From an uncultured Bacteroidota bacterium (GTDB lineage Bacteria > Bacteroidota > Bacteroidia > Chitinophagales > Chitinophagaceae), in contig CADEDV010000030.1 in assembly GCA_902826165.1 (NCBI GenBank), positions 1 through 41,371 on the forward strand: DNA of 41,371 nt, read 5' to 3'. Every line of letters begins with the position of its first letter. Positions within the stretch are counted from its first letter, which is position 1. Of this stretch, positions 7,977-16,640 are shown one piece after another. A program made the position numbers and the translations under genes. The notes under the pieces were generated by a model, which made no database searches, was not told the DNA's origin, and worked only from the letters and a program-made list of their open reading frames with translations.

Positions 7977-9143
7977 ATGAAAATACCAGAAGCCTCCCGG
8001 TTACTGAAGCCGTATGTTATTTGGGTGCTGGCTCCGCATCTTGAATCTGAAGACCCTAATCTCAAATATTACTACGATTTCACCCAAAGCATTGCAGAAT
8101 ACACGAAAGTATTTGACGACCTGAAGGCGGAATGGAAGTGGCAACCGGTTACCATCAATAACTATAAAGAGATCATCCGCTCTATTGCTGAGAGCAAGAA
8201 TGGGAAGACACCGTTAATCCTCAACCTTTGTGATGGAGACGAGGTAAATGGCACCCCTGGTGTTTCGGTAATCAATGAAATCGAAAAATATGGCCTGATC
8301 TATACAGGCTCAGATGCTCATTTTTATACTATCACCACTTCCAAGATCCCGATGAAAAAGGCTTTTGATAAAGCTGGGGTAGCCTCAGCCAACTGGAGAG
8401 TGATCACTGATAAAAAGGGTTCTACAAAAGGAATTGCTAAAAGGGTTGGAACACCAATCATCATTAAACCAGCGGTGTCTGGTGGCAGTATGGGTGTATC
8501 TGTAAAAAATGTAGTGCATACAGAAGAAGAACTGGCGGCGAGAGTTGAAGAAATTAAAAAGGGTTATCGCGGTTGGAATTTACTGGCCGACGGACTTTTT
8601 GTTGAACAATTTATTACGGGGCCTGAATACACCACGTTTATAACAGGATCAGCGGAAGATACCGATAATTGTATTGTGTACGAACCGGTTAAAAGGATCT
8701 TTCACGAATCATTGCCTGAATCTGAAAAATTCCTTTCGTTTGACCGTTTGTGGGAAATTTATGAAGATGAAGCACCAATGCCGGAGAACGGCAATTTCTA
8801 TGAATATGGCCCTGCCGAACCAGAGCTGATCCCCCAACTAAAGCAACTAAGCCTGGATGCTTATAAAGCTTGCGGCGGAAAGGGATATACCCGGATCGAT
8901 ATCCGGCAGGATGCCGTTACTGGTAAATTATACATGCTGGAGGCTAACGCCCAATGCGGATTGAGCGAGGATGAAAACTATACTTCTATCGGCGCTATTT
9001 TAAAAGTGTCTAATGTAAGTTTTACGGAAGTGATCGCTGAAATACTAAAGGATGCCCTGAGAAGAAGTATGGTCAGCATAGCTGCAGCTAAAAAGACGCC
9101 GGGCAGGAAGACTACTACAAAGAAGACGCTCACCGCTAAATAA
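7977..9143 (+). CDS. D-alanine-D-alanine ligase-like ATP-grasp enzyme with basic tail
   Basis: 388 residues with the Ddl-type ATP-grasp layout. A pre-grasp domain (LNLCDGDEVNGTPG ... GLIYTGSDAH) precedes the nucleotide-binding strand IIIKPAVSGGSMGV (K164). The metal site is D308 in GYTRIDIRQD plus E322 and N324 in MLEANAQCGLS. Ddl relatives activate a carboxylate with ATP and join it to an amine. The substrate here is unknown, and the low similarity outside the motifs argues against a cell-wall Ddl. The last ~25 residues are lysine/threonine/alanine-rich (AAAKKTPGRKTTTKKTLTAK), unlike normal Ddl ends. It starts four bases after the SET gene, so it is surely in the same operon. Confidence 0.85.
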   Translation: MKIPEASRLLKPYVIWVLAPHLESEDPNLKYYYDFTQSIAEYTKVFDDLKAEWKWQPVTINNYKEIIRSIAESKNGKTPLILNLCDGDEVNGTPGVSVINEIEKYGLIYTGSDAHFYTITTSKIPMKKAFDKAGVASANWRVITDKKGSTKGIAKRVGTPIIIKPAVSGGSMGVSVKNVVHTEEELAARVEEIKKGYRGWNLLADGLFVEQFITGPEYTTFITGSAEDTDNCIVYEPVKRIFHESLPESEKFLSFDRLWEIYEDEAPMPENGNFYEYGPAEPELIPQLKQLSLDAYKACGGKGYTRIDIRQDAVTGKLYMLEANAQCGLSEDENYTSIGAILKVSNVSFTEVIAEILKDALRRSMVSIAAAKKTPGRKTTTKKTLTAK

Positions 9144-9207
9144 GTTTTTACACTACCACTTTCCGGACCTGATGTTTATATAGTTCTACTTATTACCTTA
9201 GCAATTC

Positions 9208-10659
9208 ATGAGAGTATGTGTACTGCAGCCCGATTATTCAACCACCGGAGTTGATTATAAAAACTATGATCCTCCCCGTGACCTTGCATCCCTGATACCG
9301 GAAGCAGAAGTGCATACTGTTTTCCTTAATAAACTTACTACGTACAAACAACTTAAAGAATTAGGTAAACAAGGGTATGATATTTTTGTAAACCTCTGCG
9401 AAGGATACCTGGAATGGGAAGTGCCCAGCATTGATGTGATCTATACCATGGAGTTATTGGATCTCCCATTTACTGGTCCCACCACGAAATTGTATGATCC
9501 ACCCAAAGAATTGATGAAATACCTGGCCTACTGTGAAGGAGTGAAAACACCGGGCTATGTTATCATTCATGAACTAAAGGATGTGGAAGAGGCGGTGATG
9601 CATTTGAAATTCCCTCTTTTTGTTAAACCGGCAAAGGCAGGTGATAGCCTTGGTGTGGATGAACATTCGCTGGTGCATACCAAAATAGAATTACAACAAA
9701 AATGTATCAGCATACTCGATGAATATGGACCATTGTTGGTGGAAGAGTATATTGCCGGAAAGGAGTTTACGGTACTGGTAGCCGCCAATGTGGATGAGCA
9801 TAGCTGCATTGTTTTCCGTCCGGTGGAATATCTATTTCCTTCTGGTCGTGAATTCAAGACCTATGCCCTTAAAACATCCGAGCTACATCCCGACTGCAAT
9901 GTTCCCTGTATGGACGAGCTGTTGGATAAGAAACTACGGCAGGCTACGGAAAGAATATTTAAGGGTTTCAATGGGGTGGGTTATGCCCGTCTCGATTTCC
10001 GGGTAAATGAGAAAGGAGAGATTTTTTTCCTGGAGATCAATTTTACCTGCTCCGTTTTTTATAAGGATGGTTATGAAGGGTCGGCTGATTTTATTTTGAA
10101 GTATGATGGGATTGGTCAGGCTGGGTTTCTTCGCCATATGATCGCAGAAGGTATTGCCCGCCACAGACGCAAGAAGAAACCTTTTGTGATGAAGGGCAAT
10201 TCAATTGCCGGGTATGGGATTTATGCGAGCCGGGATATGAAAGCAGGAGAGATCATTTTTAAAGGTGAGGGCCGGGCGCAGCGAATCATAACTAAACGCT
10301 TTGTTGAAAAGAATTGGAATGAAGAGGAGAAACTGCATTTTCGTCGTTATGCCTATCCCGTAAGTGAAGAGCTTTTTATTTTATGGGACGATGATCCTTC
10401 TGAATGGGCACCGCAAAACCATTGTTGTGAAGCTAATACTGCTTTTGATGGTTTGAATGTTTCAGCTCTTCGTAATATTTCAAAAGGGCAGGAATTGACA
10501 CTGGATTATGCTGATTTCCTGGATGAAAATATGGAACCCTTTCAATGCAAGTGTGGTGCAACTTCCTGTCGGGGCCTTATCACGGGACCTGTTGGGAACT
10601 CCCTGAATACAAGAGAAATGAACATGCAAAATTCTGAGGTTTCAATAAACCATCAGTGA
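9208..10659 (+). CDS. ATP-grasp ligase fused to a C-terminal SET methyltransferase domain
   Basis: 483 residues in two modules. Residues 1 to about 315 form a Ddl-like ATP-grasp enzyme: a pre-grasp NLCEGYLEWEVPS segment, nucleotide-binding LFVKPAKAGDSLGV (K140), EEYIAGKEF near 180, and a metal site of D263 (YARLDF) with E276 and N278 (FFLEINF). Residues from about 328 to 460 are a SET domain: GNSIAGYGIYASRDMKAGEI, then N404-H405-C406-C407 (normally NHSC), Y434 in LTLDYADF, and post-SET C447, C449 and C454. The second ATP-grasp and second SET of this operon are thus joined in one chain. The substrate is unknown. It lies 64 bases after the free ATP-grasp gene; nothing else is seen in that gap. 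Confidence 0.88.
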   Translation: MRVCVLQPDYSTTGVDYKNYDPPRDLASLIPEAEVHTVFLNKLTTYKQLKELGKQGYDIFVNLCEGYLEWEVPSIDVIYTMELLDLPFTGPTTKLYDPPKELMKYLAYCEGVKTPGYVIIHELKDVEEAVMHLKFPLFVKPAKAGDSLGVDEHSLVHTKIELQQKCISILDEYGPLLVEEYIAGKEFTVLVAANVDEHSCIVFRPVEYLFPSGREFKTYALKTSELHPDCNVPCMDELLDKKLRQATERIFKGFNGVGYARLDFRVNEKGEIFFLEINFTCSVFYKDGYEGSADFILKYDGIGQAGFLRHMIAEGIARHRRKKKPFVMKGNSIAGYGIYASRDMKAGEIIFKGEGRAQRIITKRFVEKNWNEEEKLHFRRYAYPVSEELFILWDDDPSEWAPQNHCCEANTAFDGLNVSALRNISKGQELTLDYADFLDENMEPFQCKCGATSCRGLITGPVGNSLNTREMNMQNSEVSINHQ

Positions 10660-10667
10660 GACCATCA

Positions 10668-12530
10668 CTATCTTCCCATAAACACCATCAGTATTTGGAC
10701 ATCACTTGGATTAATACCTGATATCCGGCTGGCTTGCCCCAATGTTCTGGGCTTTAGGCGGGTGAGTTTTTCCCGGGCTTCATTGCCTAAGGATACAATT
10801 TTTTTATAATCAAATGTTTCGGGTATTTCTAACTCCTCCAGTTGGCTCATCCGCTTCACTAATTCTTTTTCTTTTTCTATATATACTTCATACTTTACCT
10901 GGATGGAGGCCTGCTCTAATGAGTCAGCAGAATGATCGGAAAGCAGGGTATCTAATTCCGGAACGGCTTCAGTAAGTTGATGCAACTCCACATCAGGACG
11001 AAGCAGGGCTTTTTGTATTTTCTGTTTCTCAAAAATAATAGACGAATTTATACTTTCAAAAAAAGGATTGATCTGTTCAGGGGCCACGGAAAAATCTTTT
11101 AGTATGCTCTTTATCTTTTCTACTGAGTTTCTTTTTTCAATAACTGCAGCCATTCTTTCCTGTGAGGCAAGCCCCAGCCGATAACTTAATTCTGTCAACC
11201 GAAGATCCGCATTGTCTTGCCGTAACAAGGTTCTGAATTCAGCCCTGGAGGTGAACATGCGATAGGGCTCCTGTGTTCCTTTACTAATAAGATCGTCAAT
11301 CAGTACTCCTATATAGGCTTCACTTCTTTTGAGCACTACTTCTTCTTTGTGTGTTGTTTTCTGGTGTGCATTAATACCAGCCATCAAACCCTGGCAGGCT
11401 GCTTCTTCATAACCAGTCGTTCCATTGATCTGCCCGGCAAAGAATAGATTTTCGATGAGTTTTGTTTCGAGGGTATATTTCAATTGTGTCGGCGGGAAAT
11501 AGTCATATTCAATAGCGTACCCCGGACGGAATATTTTGACCTTTTCAAAGCCTACTATACTACGAAGTGCTTCGTATTGAATTTCTTCAGGTAATGATGT
11601 CGAAAAACCGTTCACATATATTTCAACTGTATTCCACCCCTCCGGTTCAATGAAAAGTTGGTGTCTTTCTCTCTCTGCGAAGCGATTGATCTTGTCTTCA
11701 ATACTCGGGCAGTATCTAGGCCCAACACCATCGATCCGGCCCGCAAACATGGGGCTCCGATCAAAGCCTGTCTTTAGTATATCGTGTACGGTTTGATTGG
11801 TATAAGTGATCCAGCAGCTTCGTTGTTTTGTTGGTTTCTCTGTTTTGAGGTAGGAAAAACCAACTAATTCCCTATCGCCTGGTTGTTCTTCCATTTTGGA
11901 ATAATCAAGGCTTCTTCCGTCTATCCTGGGAGGTGTGCCTGTTTTAAGTCGGTCACTTTCAAAACCTAGAGAAACTAACTGCTCGGTTATTCCCGTTGCT
12001 GCTTTTTCGGCCATTCTCCCTCCTCCAAAATTCTTTTCGCCAATATGAACGATCCCGTTAAGGAAAGTACCATTCGTTAAAACCACGGATTTTGCTTTTA
12101 TCTCATGGCCAAGACCCGTTACTACGCCAAATACTCTACCCTCCTTCACCAGCAGGCTTTTGACCATATCCTGGTAAAAATCAAGATTGGGGGTATTCTC
12201 CAGCATTTCTCTCCACTTCAGGTGAAAGAGCATCCGGTCGCTTTGTGCTCTTGGACTCCACATGGCCGGCCCCTTAGACCTGTTTAGCATCCGGAACTGG
12301 ATCATAGAGAGATCCGTGACAATACCCGAGTAACCACCCATCGCATCTATCTCCCTCACAATCTGCCCTTTGGCAATACCACCCATGGCAGGATTGCAGC
12401 TCATTTGGGCAATGGTCTGCATATTCATGGTCACCAAAAGTGTTTTGGAACCAAGATTTGCCGCCGCCGCCGCCGCTTCACAACCGGCATGACCCGCGCC
12501 AACTACTATAACATCGTATTCTTGAAACAT
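10668..12530 (-). CDS. mnmG: tRNA uridine-5-carboxymethylaminomethyl synthesis enzyme MnmG (GidA)
   Basis: A 620-residue FAD enzyme of normal family length. The N-terminus has the dinucleotide-binding motif VVGAGHAGCEAA (G11, G13, G16), followed by NPAMGGIAKGQIVREIDAMGG. The family signature GPRYCPSIEDKI and GQINGTTGYEEAACQGL are both present. The helical C-terminal domain ends ASRISGINPSDVQILMVFMGR. With MnmE it installs the carboxymethylaminomethyl group on wobble uridine 34 of several tRNAs, using FAD and methylenetetrahydrofolate. The frame is intact. It is convergent with the ATP-grasp-SET gene (8 bases apart) and follows ybeY across a 96-base gap holding a parS-like site. Confidence 0.97.
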   Translation of the reverse strand: MFQEYDVIVVGAGHAGCEAAAAAANLGSKTLLVTMNMQTIAQMSCNPAMGGIAKGQIVREIDAMGGYSGIVTDLSMIQFRMLNRSKGPAMWSPRAQSDRMLFHLKWREMLENTPNLDFYQDMVKSLLVKEGRVFGVVTGLGHEIKAKSVVLTNGTFLNGIVHIGEKNFGGGRMAEKAATGITEQLVSLGFESDRLKTGTPPRIDGRSLDYSKMEEQPGDRELVGFSYLKTEKPTKQRSCWITYTNQTVHDILKTGFDRSPMFAGRIDGVGPRYCPSIEDKINRFAERERHQLFIEPEGWNTVEIYVNGFSTSLPEEIQYEALRSIVGFEKVKIFRPGYAIEYDYFPPTQLKYTLETKLIENLFFAGQINGTTGYEEAACQGLMAGINAHQKTTHKEEVVLKRSEAYIGVLIDDLISKGTQEPYRMFTSRAEFRTLLRQDNADLRLTELSYRLGLASQERMAAVIEKRNSVEKIKSILKDFSVAPEQINPFFESINSSIIFEKQKIQKALLRPDVELHQLTEAVPELDTLLSDHSADSLEQASIQVKYEVYIEKEKELVKRMSQLEELEIPETFDYKKIVSLGNEAREKLTRLKPRTLGQASRISGINPSDVQILMVFMGR

Positions 12531-12596
12531 AAATAAAAAGGTAAAGGTACAAATGAAAGGGTAGCAACTGGGAGATAAATCCTCTTAAAATGACAA

Positions 12597-12612
12597 CGTT
12601 CCACATGAAACG
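12597..12612. promoter_or_regulatory. parS-like site A (CGTTCCACATGAAACG)
   Basis: Thirteen of 16 positions match the general parS centromere sequence TGTTCCACGTGAAACA. It lies between ybeY and mnmG, the region near gidA where many bacteria keep parS or ParB genes. It is 14 of 16 identical to the reverse complement of site B at 12631-12646. Confidence 0.5.
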
Positions 12613-12626
12613 TCAAAAGAAAAATA

Positions 12627-13103
12627 TCAATGTTTCATGTGAAACGTTTGATAAAGATGAAGATATTTGTCTTCAAGCCCTCTCATTTCTTGGATCTGTG
12701 TTTTACTTTTATCAGCATACCCACACAAATGAAGTGCTCCATGAAAGATGACCCGGTGAATTTCTGACCGGAACGAAACGCCCAGTTGTTCGGCATTCTC
12801 CTTTACCCGGTCAACACTTATATAGATCTCACCAACAATGGATACCGAGGAGGCAGAAAGATCAAATGTGATGATATCGGTATAATAATCATGTTTCAGG
12901 TAGTCCCGGTTAACCTGTAGAAGTTTTTTGTCCGAACAAAAGATATAATTCAGGGAAAGCAATTCTTTTCCTTCTTTGCGAAAGAGTTGTTCAATGAAAT
13001 GTTTCAACTCTCTCCTGTTGGTAAGTGTTACTTTAACGGCATCAAAAAAGAAGCAAACTTTTGATTGTGAAGGAGAAACCATATTTTCAAAATTCGTAAA
13101 CAT
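12627..13103 (-). CDS. ybeY: Endoribonuclease / rRNA maturation factor YbeY
   Basis: 158 residues, the usual size. The metal-site region reads HRVIFHGALHLCGYADK; Bacteroidota-type YbeY commonly has D in place of the third histidine of the HxxxHxxGYxH motif. An upstream ITFDLSASSVSIVGEIYISVDRVKENA segment is also typical. YbeY is a zinc-dependent single-strand endoribonuclease involved in 16S rRNA 3' maturation and ribosome quality control. An internal ATG at residue 8 (MVSPSQSKV) is a plausible alternative start. A TACCATTG box (13115-13122, one mismatch) could drive it, overlapping the divergent feoA promoter. Confidence 0.93.
   Translation of the reverse strand: MFTNFENMVSPSQSKVCFFFDAVKVTLTNRRELKHFIEQLFRKEGKELLSLNYIFCSDKKLLQVNRDYLKHDYYTDIITFDLSASSVSIVGEIYISVDRVKENAEQLGVSFRSEIHRVIFHGALHLCGYADKSKTQIQEMRGLEDKYLHLYQTFHMKH
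12631..12646. promoter_or_regulatory. parS-like site B (TGTTTCATGTGAAACG), inside the end of ybeY
   Basis: Fourteen of 16 positions match parS TGTTTCACGTGAAACA. It encodes the last residues of YbeY (TFHMKH), so the same bases serve as coding sequence. Sites A and B are centred 34 bases apart and also form an inverted pair, so a long-loop hairpin is an alternative explanation. Confidence 0.5.
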
Positions 13104-13120
13104 AGCATTAAATACAATGG

Positions 13121-13128
13121 TAGTTTTG
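13121..13128 (+). promoter_or_regulatory. Candidate -7 box (TAGTTTTG) for feoA-nadD
   Basis: A perfect TAnnTTTG match ending 15 bases before the ATG at 13144. It predicts a start site near 13135, so it fits the ATG better than the TTG at 13138. Confidence 0.5.
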
Positions 13129-13143
13129 CAATAAGTATTGAAA

Positions 13144-13374
13144 ATGGAAAAAAAACTTTCGGAACTCGAACCAGGCCAGGGAGGGATTATTCAAAAATTT
13201 ATCAATGATGATTTGTTCCTGAAATTAATGGAAATGGGTTGCCTGCCTGGTGAACGAATCACATTGGAACAAGTGGCTCCGCTGGGTGATCCGATATCGG
13301 TTAACATAGCAGGTTACTCTCTCAGCTTGAGACGCAATGAGGCTGAAAACATTGTAGTTGATATAATTAACTGA
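13144..13374 (+). CDS. feoA: FeoA-domain protein
   Basis: About 76 residues forming a single FeoA (SH3-like) domain: KLSELEPGQGGIIQKF, LKLMEMGCLPGERITLEQVAP, GDPISVNIAGYSLSLRRNEAENIVV. FeoA proteins are small cytosolic partners of the FeoB ferrous-iron permease. I chose the ATG at 13144 over the TTG six bases earlier. The gene is followed 15 bases later by nadD, so these two are probably co-transcribed. Its presumed partner feoB is about 4.2 kb away on the other strand rather than adjacent, which is not the usual arrangement. Confidence 0.92.
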   Translation: MEKKLSELEPGQGGIIQKFINDDLFLKLMEMGCLPGERITLEQVAPLGDPISVNIAGYSLSLRRNEAENIVVDIIN

Positions 13375-13389
13375 TTATCAATATTTTAA

Positions 13390-13962
13390 ATGAAAATCGG
13401 CCTTTATTTTGGTTCTTTTAATCCTGTCCACACCGGCCATCTCATTATTGCTAACCATATTTTAAATGAAACAGTACTAGAGAAAGTATGGTTCGTTGTT
13501 TCCCCTCAAAATCCTTTTAAACCAGCCAATGGGTTACTGAATGAATATGACCGCCTGCACCTGGTGAGAATTGCGGTCGAGGATGATAACCGGATGAAAG
13601 CTTCAGATATTGAATTCAATCTTCCCAAACCATCTTATACAGTTGATACATTGGCCTACCTGGGCGAGAAATATCCCGAACATGAGTTTTCTATCATCAT
13701 GGGTAGTGATAGTTTTCAAAACCTGCACAAGTGGAAAAACTATGAAGTGATCATTAAAAGATGCCCGGTCTATGTTTATATGCGACCCGGTTTTGAAATA
13801 GCAAACACGATCAATGCTGATTTAAAAATAGTTGATGCTCCGCTCTTACAAATTTCTGCGACACAAATAAGAACATTGATCCGAGACGGAAAATCTATCC
13901 GGTATATGGTTACACAAAAAGTACAGGATGAGATTGAAAGAGGCGGCTATTATAAAAAATAA
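13390..13962 (+). CDS. nadD: Nicotinate-nucleotide adenylyltransferase
   Basis: 190 residues of the nucleotidyltransferase superfamily. It shows the [10 protein letters not shown] motif (H14 and H17 of HxGH) and the ISATQIR motif (155-161) near the C-terminus, both needed for ATP binding and adenylyl transfer. It converts nicotinate mononucleotide to deamido-NAD in NAD biosynthesis, in the cytosol. The [20 protein letters not shown] segment is the usual NadD substrate-binding region. It lies directly downstream of feoA. Its 3' end overlaps the convergent chrA gene by 13 bases. Confidence 0.96.
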   Translation: MKIGLYFGSFNPVHTGHLIIANHILNETVLEKVWFVVSPQNPFKPANGLLNEYDRLHLVRIAVEDDNRMKASDIEFNLPKPSYTVDTLAYLGEKYPEHEFSIIMGSDSFQNLHKWKNYEVIIKRCPVYVYMRPGFEIANTINADLKIVDAPLLQISATQIRTLIRDGKSIRYMVTQKVQDEIERGGYYKK

Positions 13963-15206
13963 CCGAGTAGTAAACAAGCCAGCACAATCAGGGGAGAAGC
14001 GATCCTGGTAAAATTCAACAGGACAAAGGTGCCGAGGATAACAATTACATTCATCACACTTACGGTTTTTGCTTCAATCAGTGAAATATCTTTCATGATA
14101 TAAAAAGTGGAAGCAATCATGATACCTACCACTACGGCATTGATCCCTTCAAGGGAACGGTAAACAGCAGCATATTTTTTTAAATTATTCCAGATCGGGA
14201 AAAAAAATAAAACCAATAAAGCACTCGGTAAAAAAATACCAACGGTACCAATAAGACATCCGAGCAGCTGCATCATGTTTCGTTCTTCCGGTGTACTTCC
14301 CATATCTTTTAAGGCCATACCTCCCGCAAAAGAAGCAATCGAAAAAACAGGTCCGGGCAATGCTCTTACGATGCCCATGCCGGTGTACATTTCGTCCTTA
14401 TCTATCTGTACCACATCTTTGTCCTTCTCTTTTATCGCTTCAGGGCGAACACTGAATTGTTCATACATCAGTGGCATCAATACCTGGCCGCCACCAAACA
14501 CCAGGCTGCCCATACGATAAGTGTTCTCAAAAAGGTTAATCGGCTTCCGGTCCGGCCAGTCATATTTTCGGGCTGTATCGCTAAGTATCCCGGCAAGTAT
14601 AAAAATGATTCCAAATAACCAAAAATTCCACCAGCGGATCTTCTTAGGTTTTTCTTCAAGCTGCGGAATACGTTTCCGGCTGATATTGGTGGCCACACCT
14701 CCCAGCACGATCAGCAGCGGGAATATCCAGGGCTGTCTGAATAAAAGATAAGTGGCAATCGTTCCTGCGATCATAATAATCCAGGTAATCGTATTCCTGA
14801 TAGCCAACGGGAATGCTACAACGGCTGCATAAACAAGGAATCCGGCAGCCATTGGTGCAATGAATTTGAAAATATCAGTATCCAGTGCCTTCTTATCAAT
14901 ATAATGCAGCAAAAAAGATAAAGCTCCCATTAATATGCTCGCTGGTAATATCCAGATGATCAGCGTAAGTACTGCTAATGGAACACCACCTCTTTTATAA
15001 CCGATCAACGTGAGTGTTTGCGTGGAAGAAGCTCCCGGTAACAACTGGCAAAAGGCATTATACTCCATTAATTCCTTTTCAGTCACATACGGATGCTGGT
15101 GTACGAATGTTTTCAGCATCATCGCTATATGTGCCTGTGGCCCGCCAAAAGCAGTCAGGCTGTGAAAGAATACGGCCCGCAGAAATGAATAGTGGCGAAG
15201 CAGCAT
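13950..15206 (-). CDS. chrA: Chromate transporter family protein (ChrA/CHR)
   Basis: 418 residues with roughly ten hydrophobic segments. It is a long-chain CHR protein with two homologous halves: the N-terminal half has [18 protein letters not shown] and [22 protein letters not shown], and the second half has [18 protein letters not shown] and [21 protein letters not shown]. The paired FGG and PGP motifs are the family hallmarks. CHR proteins can export chromate using the proton gradient, but many homologues have no proven substrate, so true chromate resistance is only possible here. It stands alone, convergent with nadD and divergent from the M20 gene; no chromate reductase or regulator is adjacent. 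Confidence 0.88.
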   Translation of the reverse strand: MLLRHYSFLRAVFFHSLTAFGGPQAHIAMMLKTFVHQHPYVTEKELMEYNAFCQLLPGASSTQTLTLIGYKRGGVPLAVLTLIIWILPASILMGALSFLLHYIDKKALDTDIFKFIAPMAAGFLVYAAVVAFPLAIRNTITWIIMIAGTIATYLLFRQPWIFPLLIVLGGVATNISRKRIPQLEEKPKKIRWWNFWLFGIIFILAGILSDTARKYDWPDRKPINLFENTYRMGSLVFGGGQVLMPLMYEQFSVRPEAIKEKDKDVVQIDKDEMYTGMGIVRALPGPVFSIASFAGGMALKDMGSTPEERNMMQLLGCLIGTVGIFLPSALLVLFFFPIWNNLKKYAAVYRSLEGINAVVVGIMIASTFYIMKDISLIEAKTVSVMNVIVILGTFVLLNFTRIASPLIVLACLLLGYFL

Positions 15207-15278
15207 GGTGGTTAAATATAAAAAAAATCAGCAAAGCAGCAGATGATAAATCAATTAAAACCCAATTACAGTAAATTC

Positions 15279-16598
15279 ATGAAAAATATATTCATGCTCA
15301 GATCCTACATGATAGCCGGATTGCTGATAATATCCATGTCAATCTTTGCTCAAACTGAAAGCTTAAAGCTAAAAGAGAAAGTGGCAACCGAAGCAGATAA
15401 AATCGAACCACAATGCATAGCCTGGCGAAAACAACTGCACCAGTTTCCAGAACTGGGCAACCGGGAGACCAACACTGCAAAATTGGTAGCCGCTCACTTA
15501 CGCAAACTGGGTATTGAAGTAACTGAAGGCGTAGCCAAAACCGGGGTCATAGGTCTTTTAAAAGGAGCAAAGCCGGGTCCCTGTATTGCTTTGCGGGCAG
15601 ATATGGATGCTTTACCAATTATCGAAAAAGTAAATGTTCCTTTTGTGTCTAAGGTAAGATCAGTTTATAATGGGCAGGAGGTGGGTGTGATGCATGCCTG
15701 CGGGCATGATACCCATGTGGCGATGCTGATGAGTGTGGCAGAAATATTATCCGGGATGAAGAACGAACTGAAAGGAACCATCAAATTCATCTTTCAACCG
15801 GCTGAAGAAGGCCCGCCCGAAGGAGAAGAAGGTGGTGCCAACCTGATGGTAAAAGAAGGAGTGATGGACAATCCTAAAGTGGATGTAGTGTTTGGATTGC
15901 ATATTGAATCCAATATTGAAGCAGGACAAATACAATATAAGCCTGGTGCCTTTATGGCATCTTCCGACTGGTTTAGCATAAAAGTGAAAGGTAAAGGCAG
16001 CCACGGTTCCCAGCCCTGGTTGGGTGTTGATCCAATCGCTATTGCTGCACAGATCATTGAAGGCTTGCAAACTATTGTAAGCCGCCAGTCTGAGCTGACC
16101 AAAGCACCCGTAGTGATAACTGTGGGAAAGATACAAGGCGGCGTAAGAAACAATATCATTCCGGAAGAATGTGTACTTGACGGAACTATCCGTACGCTGG
16201 ATAATGCCATGCAGCAGGAAGTACATCAGCGCATCAGGCATACTGCTGAAAAAATTGCAGAAGCGGGGGGTGCCAAAGCCGAAGTGAGTATTGACACAAA
16301 AACACTTGTTACTTATAATACCCCTGAGCTGGTAAAAAAGATGATCGCCTCCCTCCAATCAGCAGCGGGAGCCAATAATGTGACCGAAAGAGAATGGGTG
16401 ACCGGGGCAGAAGATTTTTCTTATTATGGTACTAAAGCACCTTCTTTCTTTTTCTATCTCGGGGGGATGCCCAAAGGAAATGATCCTAAAAAAGCACCAC
16501 CCCATCATACCGCCGATTTTTTTGTGGATGATGCAGGAATGAAAACAGGGGTCAAGGCTTTTTGTCACTTGGTGATTGATTATATGAATATGAAGTAA
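15279..16598 (+). CDS. Secreted M20-family amidohydrolase (M20D, carboxypeptidase-like)
   Basis: About 439 residues from the ATG at 15279, which opens a signal peptide (MLRSYMIAGLLIISMSIFAQ); the frame extends 12 codons further upstream but without benefit. The M20D zinc-site motifs are clear: GVMHACGHDTHVAML, FQPAEEGPPEGEEGGA, VFGLHIESNIEAG, and WVTGAEDFSYY near the end, with a dimerisation domain between (KGKGSHGSQPWLGVDPI). The nearest characterised groups are N-acyl-amino-acid or IAA-amino-acid hydrolases, which release an amino acid by splitting an amide bond. The substrate is unknown, and the signal peptide places it in the periplasm. The beta-lactamase-fold gene follows 42 bases later, so co-transcription is likely. 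Confidence 0.9.
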   Translation: MKNIFMLRSYMIAGLLIISMSIFAQTESLKLKEKVATEADKIEPQCIAWRKQLHQFPELGNRETNTAKLVAAHLRKLGIEVTEGVAKTGVIGLLKGAKPGPCIALRADMDALPIIEKVNVPFVSKVRSVYNGQEVGVMHACGHDTHVAMLMSVAEILSGMKNELKGTIKFIFQPAEEGPPEGEEGGANLMVKEGVMDNPKVDVVFGLHIESNIEAGQIQYKPGAFMASSDWFSIKVKGKGSHGSQPWLGVDPIAIAAQIIEGLQTIVSRQSELTKAPVVITVGKIQGGVRNNIIPEECVLDGTIRTLDNAMQQEVHQRIRHTAEKIAEAGGAKAEVSIDTKTLVTYNTPELVKKMIASLQSAAGANNVTEREWVTGAEDFSYYGTKAPSFFFYLGGMPKGNDPKKAPPHHTADFFVDDAGMKTGVKAFCHLVIDYMNMK

Positions 16599-16640
16599 AG
16601 GTTGCTGATCAATAAATTTAAATCTGAAAACTCAACAACA

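Noticed and set aside
7977-9143. Assignment as the cell-wall D-Ala-D-Ala ligase (ddl)
   Set aside because: The metal-site and lid segments depart from normal Ddl, the tail is basic, and it sits with SET genes; called Ddl-like only.
15747-16358. 203-codon open frame on the minus strand
   Set aside because: Antisense to the M20 amidohydrolase; no motifs and no promoter.
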